Below, one piece after another: positions 6,481-10,206 of a stretch of 10,206 bases of DNA. The position numbers and the translations under genes are program-made. The stretch lies in assembly GCA_916720285.1 (NCBI GenBank), contig CAKAQP010000082.1, positions 1 to 10,206 of the forward strand, given 5' to 3'. Position 1 is the first letter of the stretch, and each line of letters starts with the position of its first letter. The stretch is from an uncultured Lachnoanaerobaculum sp. GTDB taxonomy: Bacteria > Bacillota > Clostridia > Lachnospirales > Lachnospiraceae. A model generated the notes under the pieces. It made no database searches and was not told where the DNA came from. It worked only from the letters and a program-made list of their open reading frames with translations.

Positions 6481-6789
6481 ATGGCAGTAAAGACAATTAC
6501 AAGTGAAAATTTTGAAGCAGAAGTTTTAAACGCAAAAGAGCCAGTATTGGTTGATATTTGGGCACCATGGTGCGGTCCATGTAAGATGCTTTCACCTATA
6601 GTTGATGAAGTGGCTGAGGAGGCACAAGGTTTCTCGGTAGCTAAGATCAATGCGGATGAGAATCCTGATTTGGTAAACAAATTCCATGTTATGTCAATAC
6701 CTACACTCTTGGTATTCAAAAACGGTGAAGTTGTAAACAAGTCTGTAGGTCTTATAACAAAGGATGAAGTAAAGGCTTTGTTGGCATAA
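6481..6789 (+). CDS. trxA: Thioredoxin
   Basis: Thioredoxin is a small cytoplasmic dithiol carrier that reduces ribonucleotide reductase, peroxidases and other disulfide proteins. The 102-aa protein carries the redox site WCGPCK (Cys31 and Cys34), the buried Asp25 used in proton transfer, and the cis-proline loop SIPT (Pro74). It spans a single full thioredoxin fold without a signal peptide. The start has an ideal GGAGGAG (6467-6473) seven bases upstream, pointing to high expression. trxB follows after 65 nt, and the peroxidase downstream is a likely client. Regulation probably acts at the promoter just upstream. Identity is secure; a genome may hold more than one thioredoxin. Confidence 0.96.
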   Translation: MAVKTITSENFEAEVLNAKEPVLVDIWAPWCGPCKMLSPIVDEVAEEAQGFSVAKINADENPDLVNKFHVMSIPTLLVFKNGEVVNKSVGLITKDEVKALLA

Positions 6790-6854
6790 TTGTAACTGAT
6801 TAAGAGCGGTATCTCGTATTCAGATAAATTTACATTAGAGAAAGAAGTGATTAT

Positions 6855-7766
6855 ATGTACGATATAGTGGTAGTGGGCGCCGGAACAGCCGGATTGTCAG
6901 CTGCAATATACGGAGTGAGAGCAGGTAAATCAGTACTTGTACTTGAGGGTGCATCTTATGGAGGACAGATAATAAATACTCCCGAGATAGAAAATTATCC
7001 TGCTATCAAAAAAACTTCAGGTTTTGAATTTGCCACAGATTTATTCAATCAGGCAAAAGATTTGGGTGCCGAGGTAAAGTATGAAAAAGTAGTCGGCATC
7101 AGCCTTGAAGGAAATATAAAGAAGGTAAAGACTGAAAAAGAAACCTATGATGCAAAGTCTGTAATACTTGCTACAGGCGCAAAGAACAGACCTCTCGGTC
7201 TTCCTAATGAGAAAAAGCTGGTAGGTTCAGGTATATCATACTGTGCAACCTGTGACGGAATGTTTTACAGAGACAGAGTTGTTGCTGTAAACGGTGGCGG
7301 TAATACAGCCATAGAGGATGCTACATTCTTAGCCAATGTTGCAAAGAAAGTATATGTGATACATCGTAGAGACGAGTTCAGAGCTGAAGAAGCTGTAGTG
7401 GCGGCCTTAAAGAAGAAGGACAATGTGGAGTTTGTTTTAAACTCAAATATTGTAGAGATAAAGGAAGAATCTTTTGCAGTTACAGGTGTAGTGGTAGAAG
7501 ATAAAAATACCGGTGAAAAAAGAGAGATTGCAGTGGACGGACTCTTTGTAGCAATAGGTCAGGTACCTGATAATGCGGCTTTTGCAGATGTGGTGGAGCT
7601 TGATAAGGCAGGTTATATCGTATCCGGTGAAGACTGTAAGACAAAAACAGAAGGTGTTTTTGCGGCCGGAGACGGAAGAACCAAGGAAGTACGTCAGCTT
7701 GTAACTGCGGCCGGAGACGGTGCGGTATCAGGAATTGCAGCTGCAAAATATGTGGAGACCTTATAA
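6855..7766 (+). CDS. trxB: Thioredoxin reductase (NADPH)
   Basis: TrxB is a cytoplasmic FAD enzyme that passes electrons from NADPH to thioredoxin. The 303-aa protein shows the N-terminal FAD Rossmann motif GAGTAG (8-13), GGQI (36-39), the redox-active CATC (Cys130 and Cys133), the NADPH motif GGGNTA (147-152), HRRDEFRA (170-177) with the arginines that select NADPH over NADH, and the second FAD motif AAGDG (270-274) followed by RQLVTAAGDGA (280-290). Length and motif order match low-molecular-weight TrxB, not the ferredoxin- or NADH-linked variants. The ribosome site is modest (AGAAAGAAGTG, ending about six bases upstream). It lies between trxA and the peroxidase gene, forming with TrxA the electron supply for that enzyme. 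Confidence 0.95.
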   Translation: MYDIVVVGAGTAGLSAAIYGVRAGKSVLVLEGASYGGQIINTPEIENYPAIKKTSGFEFATDLFNQAKDLGAEVKYEKVVGISLEGNIKKVKTEKETYDAKSVILATGAKNRPLGLPNEKKLVGSGISYCATCDGMFYRDRVVAVNGGGNTAIEDATFLANVAKKVYVIHRRDEFRAEEAVVAALKKKDNVEFVLNSNIVEIKEESFAVTGVVVEDKNTGEKREIAVDGLFVAIGQVPDNAAFADVVELDKAGYIVSGEDCKTKTEGVFAAGDGRTKEVRQLVTAAGDGAVSGIAAAKYVETL

Positions 7767-7829
7767 TTAAAATATCAGCGGATAAGATTTTCGTTGATTT
7801 GATCATAGATAAATAAGAGGAGAAAAGAT

Positions 7830-8375
7830 ATGAATATATATGATTTTAAAGTAAAAAACAATAAGGGTGAGGAAGTTAGCCTTAGTGATTATAAGAATAA
7901 AGTAGTACTTATAATAAACTCTGCAACAGAGTGTGGATTTACACCACAGTATGAGCAGTTACAAAAGCTCTATGCAGACTATCAGGACAAGGACTTCGTG
8001 ATACTTGATTTCCCATGTGATCAGTTCGGACATCAGGCACCGGGAAGTGATGAGGAGATTGCCAAGTTTTGCAGCTCAAGATTCGGTGTAACTTTCCCAT
8101 TGTTCTCAAAGATTGAAGTAAACGGTGACGGAGCTTGTGAGGTATTTAAGTATCTTAAGAGCGAGAAAGGTTTTGCAGGCTGGGGCGCTGATAATGATAT
8201 GTCAAAGCTTCTTACAAAGATGCTTAGTGAGGCAGATCCCGACTATGCAAGCAAGCCTGATATCAAGTGGAACTTTACAAAATTCCTTATCGATAAGAAC
8301 GGAAATGTTGTAAGAAGATTTGAACCTACAGAAGGCGTTGAAGTAGTAGAAGAGGCTGTAAAAAAATTAATCTAA
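7830..8375 (+). CDS. Cysteine glutathione peroxidase family, likely thioredoxin-dependent
   Basis: This family reduces hydrogen peroxide and organic hydroperoxides. The 181-aa cytoplasmic protein has peroxidatic Cys35 in NSATECGFTPQY (encoded by TGT, not a selenocysteine TGA), and Gln69, Trp147 and Asn148 complete the expected catalytic tetrad (FGHQAPG; KWNFTKFLID). FPCDQFG (61-67) is the second family signature. A further cysteine, Cys81 in IAKFCSSRFGVTFP, lies 46 residues after Cys35, the position of the resolving cysteine in plant and insect enzymes that use thioredoxin instead of glutathione. With trxA and trxB immediately upstream, a thioredoxin peroxidase is the best reading; most clostridia lack glutathione. 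The ribosome site AGAGGAG (7816-7822) is strong. Family relatives are named gpx, bsaA or btuE; I leave the symbol open. Confidence 0.92.
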   Translation: MNIYDFKVKNNKGEEVSLSDYKNKVVLIINSATECGFTPQYEQLQKLYADYQDKDFVILDFPCDQFGHQAPGSDEEIAKFCSSRFGVTFPLFSKIEVNGDGACEVFKYLKSEKGFAGWGADNDMSKLLTKMLSEADPDYASKPDIKWNFTKFLIDKNGNVVRRFEPTEGVEVVEEAVKKLI

Positions 8376-8386
8376 TATAGAAAAGC

Positions 8387-8418
8387 CAAGGAGTGTTTAT
8401 GAAAATAAAGGCTCCTTG
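8387..8418 (+). promoter_or_regulatory. Hairpin with a six-codon ORF upstream of ohrR
   Basis: CAAGGAG (8387-8393) pairs with CTCCTTG (8412-8418). The left arm contains AAGGAG, a good ribosome site five bases before ATG 8399, which opens a six-codon ORF (MKIKAP, stop 8417-8419) ending inside the right arm. The hairpin would hide that ribosome site. It could be a leader peptide, a weak attenuator between gpx and ohrR, or chance. There is no proper T-run directly after it. Confidence 0.3.
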
Positions 8419-8421
8419 AAG

Positions 8422-8433
8422 TCTTTTAAAAGA
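8422..8433 (+). promoter_or_regulatory. Perfect 12-bp palindrome, candidate OhrR operator
   Basis: TCTTTTAAAAGA is perfectly self-complementary and lies 16 nt before the ohrR start codon. MarR/OhrR proteins bind AT-rich palindromes and commonly repress their own genes. It overlaps no clear promoter and does not match the Bacillus OhrR box, so the assignment is tentative. Confidence 0.35.
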
Positions 8434-8449
8434 AAGAGGGAATATTAAA

Positions 8450-8893
8450 ATGGCGGATAAGTACGACTTACTTAAACTGGAAAATCAACTTTGCTTTCCA
8501 CTATATGCTTGCTCAAAGGAAATAGTAAGAAGATATAAGGTATATCTTGATAAGCTGGATTTGACATATACACAGTATATTGTAATGATGGTAATGTGGG
8601 AAGACAAGGAATTGAATGTAAAAGAGTTGGGGGATAAGCTCTTCCTTGACTCCGGCACACTTACACCTGTATTAAAGAAGCTTGAATCAAAGGGTTATGT
8701 TACAAGAGAGCGTTCAAAGATAGATGAGAGAACACTTATAGTTACACTGACAAAAAGTGGAGAAGAGCTTAGAGAAAGTGCGCTTGACATACCGGTCGGT
8801 ATGAGAGGCTGTTTGAATATAAATGATGAAGAGATGGCACAGCTTCGTAGCATGCTGAAAAAAATCTTAAGTGAAATGGGAGATGTTGCATAG
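8450..8893 (+). CDS. ohrR: OhrR-type organic peroxide-sensing MarR repressor
   Basis: OhrR is a dimeric winged-helix repressor that leaves DNA when its cysteine is oxidised by organic hydroperoxide or hypochlorite. The 147-aa protein follows Bacillus subtilis OhrR closely from memory: LENQLCF places Cys15 at the sensing position, and Tyr29 and Tyr40, which hydrogen-bond the cysteine there, are both kept. The recognition-helix region LDSGTLTPVLKKLESKG (66-82) and the wing RSKIDERT (88-95) are typical. Cys121 lies 106 residues after Cys15, close to the spacing of the second cysteine in two-Cys OhrR from Xanthomonas; Cys21 is a further extra cysteine. No ohr gene is visible, so the likely targets are this gene and the neighbouring redox genes. 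The ribosome site is AGAGGG (8434-8439). Confidence 0.88.
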   Translation: MADKYDLLKLENQLCFPLYACSKEIVRRYKVYLDKLDLTYTQYIVMMVMWEDKELNVKELGDKLFLDSGTLTPVLKKLESKGYVTRERSKIDERTLIVTLTKSGEELRESALDIPVGMRGCLNINDEEMAQLRSMLKKILSEMGDVA

Positions 8894-8933
8894 ACCTTGA
8901 AAGAGCTGATAATTTGCAGCAACGGTAGTAAGA

Positions 8934-9452
8934 ATGAGTGCAGAAAAAGAACTTTGGGACATATATGATGAAAACAAGATGCCTACAGGGGAGGCTGTAG
9001 ACAGATATAATCTTTCTCTAAACCCGAAACAATTCCATCTGGTTGTAATAGGAATACTCTTTACAGAGGATAAAAAAGTATTGATTACCAAACGCTCACC
9101 CGGTAAGAGATATGCAGGAGGACTCTGGGAGATACCGGGCGGTGGAGTAAGAGCGGGAGAGAGTTCACAGGATGCCGTACGCAGAGAAATTTTGGAAGAG
9201 ACCAATATAAATCTTTATGACAGAGACTATGAAAAGTTGTATAACTATAAGAGGATAAATACTGAAAGCAACAGTTATTTTGTGGATATGTACTGTTATC
9301 TTATATCCGAGGAAGATATTCGAAATGTGAATATACAGGTAGAGGAAGTATCAGATTTTAAGATTTCAAGTGTTCCTGAGATAAAAGAGATAGCAAAGAA
9401 AGGTGAATTTCTACATTTTGATAATGTAAAGGAAGTTTTATATAATTTATAA
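8934..9452 (+). CDS. NUDIX hydrolase
   Basis: NUDIX enzymes cleave nucleoside diphosphates linked to another group, using divalent metal. The 172-aa protein has the NUDIX box at 70-92: Gly70, Glu76, then REILEE (84-89), with Asn91 replacing the usual glycine near the end. The opening LWDIYDENKMPTGEAVDR (7-24) resembles the NUDIX subgroup often annotated as isopentenyl-diphosphate-isomerase-like or 8-oxo-dGTP-type; the actual substrate cannot be told from sequence. The start is the only candidate, because a stop lies seven codons upstream, yet no good Shine-Dalgarno precedes it, so translation may depend on flow from ohrR 40 nt upstream. It is the last gene before a strong terminator. Its position at the end of a peroxide-defence block makes nucleotide-pool cleaning an attractive but unproven role. 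Confidence 0.88.
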   Translation: MSAEKELWDIYDENKMPTGEAVDRYNLSLNPKQFHLVVIGILFTEDKKVLITKRSPGKRYAGGLWEIPGGGVRAGESSQDAVRREILEETNINLYDRDYEKLYNYKRINTESNSYFVDMYCYLISEEDIRNVNIQVEEVSDFKISSVPEIKEIAKKGEFLHFDNVKEVLYNL

Positions 9453-9464
9453 GATGTTTTTTGG

Positions 9465-9491
9465 AAGCTGCGAGAAAATCGCGGCTTTTTT
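9465..9491 (+). terminator. Intrinsic terminator after the NUDIX gene
   Basis: AAGCTGCGA (9465-9473) pairs with TCGCGGCTT (9479-9487) with one T-G pair and a 5-nt loop, running into a T-run to 9491. It lies 12 nt past the stop and probably closes the whole trxA-to-NUDIX block. Confidence 0.88.
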
Positions 9492-9512
9492 GTATGGAAA
9501 TTGTTATTTTAT

Positions 9513-9553
9513 TTTACTTCTATTTAGGGTAAACTATATGTAATATTTATTAC
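9513..9553 (+). promoter_or_regulatory. Weak promoter candidate and inverted repeat before the CAP gene
   Basis: TTTACT (9513-9518), 16 nt and TATATG (9535-9540) are the best promoter fit but are far from consensus. An inverted repeat GTAATA-TT-TATTAC (9540-9553) follows at the expected start of transcription and could be a regulator site. Confidence 0.3.
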
Positions 9554-9569
9554 CGGAAAGGAGTAATGT

Positions 9570-10206
9570 ATGAAGAGAAGAGTTTTTCTTGGATTAGTAG
9601 CAAGTACATTATTGATGGCTGTGCCGGCATTTGGAGCAACCGGAGGTTGGAAAAGAGATAATAAAGGATGGTGGTATCAGTTTTCCGACGGGTCATATGT
9701 AAGATCATCATGGCTTAGTGTAAATAATGTATGGTACTATATGAACGGATCGGGCTATATGCAAACAGGCTGGTTAAAAGACGGAAAAGACTGGTATTAT
9801 CTGGATACAAACAACGGTGATATGAAAGTAGGCTGGGTCAATGTAAATAATACATGGTATTATATGAATCCTTTCAACGACGGCAGAATGGATGCAAACA
9901 CATATACACCTGACGGATACTTTGTTGATGCAAGCGGAGCATATCAGCCGGGCGGAAGAATGACCGAAACAAACGGCAGGCAAAACAACAGTGCAAATAT
10001 AACATCGGGATCGGTTTCAAATCAGACTTCTACAGCCGCCTTTGCGCAGAGAGTTATTGAGCTTGTAAACGAGGAGAGAGCAAAATACGGACTTTCCCCA
10101 CTCTCAGCCGACAGTGCACTTATGAACAGTGCGGATATAAGAGCAAAGGAACTTGTGACATTGTTCTCACATACAAGACCTGACGGTTCAAGCTATCGTA
10201 CTTTAA
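9570..10206 (+). CDS. Secreted CAP-domain protein with cell-wall-binding repeats, 3' end cut
   Basis: This is an exported, probably wall-attached protein. Residues 1-23 form a signal peptide (MKRRVFLGLV start, cleavage likely after AFG). Residues 26-107 hold about four aromatic repeats of roughly 20 residues (WWYQFSDGSYVRSSWLSV, VWYYMNGSGYMQTGWLKDG, WYYLDTNNGDMKVGW, WYYMNPFNDGRM), the choline/glucan-binding repeat type that attaches proteins to wall polymers. After a Ser/Thr/Asn-rich linker (about 131-155), a CAP/SCP domain begins at about 158 with VIELVNEERAKYGLSPL and reaches FSHTRPDGSSY (199-209), a family motif with a cavity histidine. The frame is open at the window edge after 212 codons. 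The start at 9570 is preferred over an out-of-frame ATG at 9566 because AAGGAG (9558-9563) is six bases away. The function of bacterial CAP domains is largely unknown. Confidence 0.9.
   Translation, partial: MKRRVFLGLVASTLLMAVPAFGATGGWKRDNKGWWYQFSDGSYVRSSWLSVNNVWYYMNGSGYMQTGWLKDGKDWYYLDTNNGDMKVGWVNVNNTWYYMNPFNDGRMDANTYTPDGYFVDASGAYQPGGRMTETNGRQNNSANITSGSVSNQTSTAAFAQRVIELVNEERAKYGLSPLSADSALMNSADIRAKELVTLFSHTRPDGSSYRTL
9717..9868 (+). repeat. DNA-level repeat within the wall-binding segment
   Basis: Bases 9717-9745 and 9840-9868 match at 25 of 29 positions, 123 bp (41 codons, two protein repeats) apart, and three of the four differences are purine or pyrimidine transitions in an otherwise constant VNN-WYYMN coding unit. 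This suggests that the repeats arose by duplication of a two-repeat unit. Confidence 0.6.

Noticed and set aside
6797..6823. Possible hairpin between trxA and trxB (CTGA...TCAG with GAG/CTC)
   Set aside because: The stem is short and interrupted and has no T-run, so I do not count it as a terminator or attenuator.
7777..7797. TCAGCG/CGTTGA inverted repeat between trxB and the peroxidase gene
   Set aside because: Six pairs including a G-U with no nearby promoter or T-run; too weak to call.
7480..7806. 108-residue open frame on the minus strand over the 3' end of trxB
   Set aside because: Its Leu/His/Gln/Pro-rich composition is that of an antisense shadow, and trxB is certain.
7932..7934. Possible selenocysteine at the peroxidase active site
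   Set aside because: The codon is TGT, an ordinary cysteine, and no in-frame TGA is present.
1..10206. Insertion sequences, CRISPR arrays, tRNA, rRNA or phage genes
   Set aside because: None was seen; gene content, spacing and composition are uniform and housekeeping-like.

Overview
The window reads as a chromosomal stretch of a low-GC, anaerobic Firmicute. AT-rich codon choice (many ATA Ile and AGA Arg codons), strong AGGAGG-type ribosome binding sites, compact mostly co-directional genes and the protein families all suit the Lachnospiraceae. A genus near Lachnoanaerobaculum or Oribacterium is a guess from general resemblance, not from a search. Every gene I accept is on the + strand.

Layout. 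(1) Bases 1-1067 hold the C-terminal three quarters of a TrkH-type potassium transporter. (2) Bases 1085-3900 hold a complete methionine ABC importer, metN-metI-metQ. Its promoter appears to lie inside the inverted repeat that follows trkH, metQ has a second likely promoter, and a strong terminator closes the unit. (3) Bases 3901-4127 are the least ordinary part. Four TTCATA-like hexamers phased at 11 bp sit upstream of a perfect TATAAT with no recognisable -35. A roughly 118-nt candidate structured RNA follows, with a CU-rich anti-Shine-Dalgarno segment, two hairpins whose arms can exchange partners, and an intrinsic terminator. (4) Bases 4137-6407 hold tcdA (t6A dehydratase, E1-like) and an alanine/glycine:cation symporter of the AGCS family, 35 nt apart. 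(5) Bases 6415-9491 hold a thiol-redox block: trxA, trxB, a cysteine glutathione peroxidase whose cysteine pattern implies thioredoxin dependence, an OhrR-type peroxide sensor with the conserved Cys15 plus a candidate second cysteine, and a NUDIX hydrolase. No convincing terminator lies between them, and one strong terminator follows. (6) From 9570 to the right edge is a secreted protein with choline/glucan-binding-type repeats and the start of a CAP domain, cut by the window end.

How the parts fit. TrxB reduces TrxA with NADPH, TrxA can recycle the two-cysteine peroxidase, OhrR can report organic peroxide, and the NUDIX enzyme may clean up damaged nucleotides. This forms a self-contained peroxide defence module without a visible ohr gene. 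The transporters (K+, methionine, alanine/glycine) look like ordinary housekeeping genes. The best candidate for something undescribed is the RNA and its upstream phased repeats at 3928-4127.
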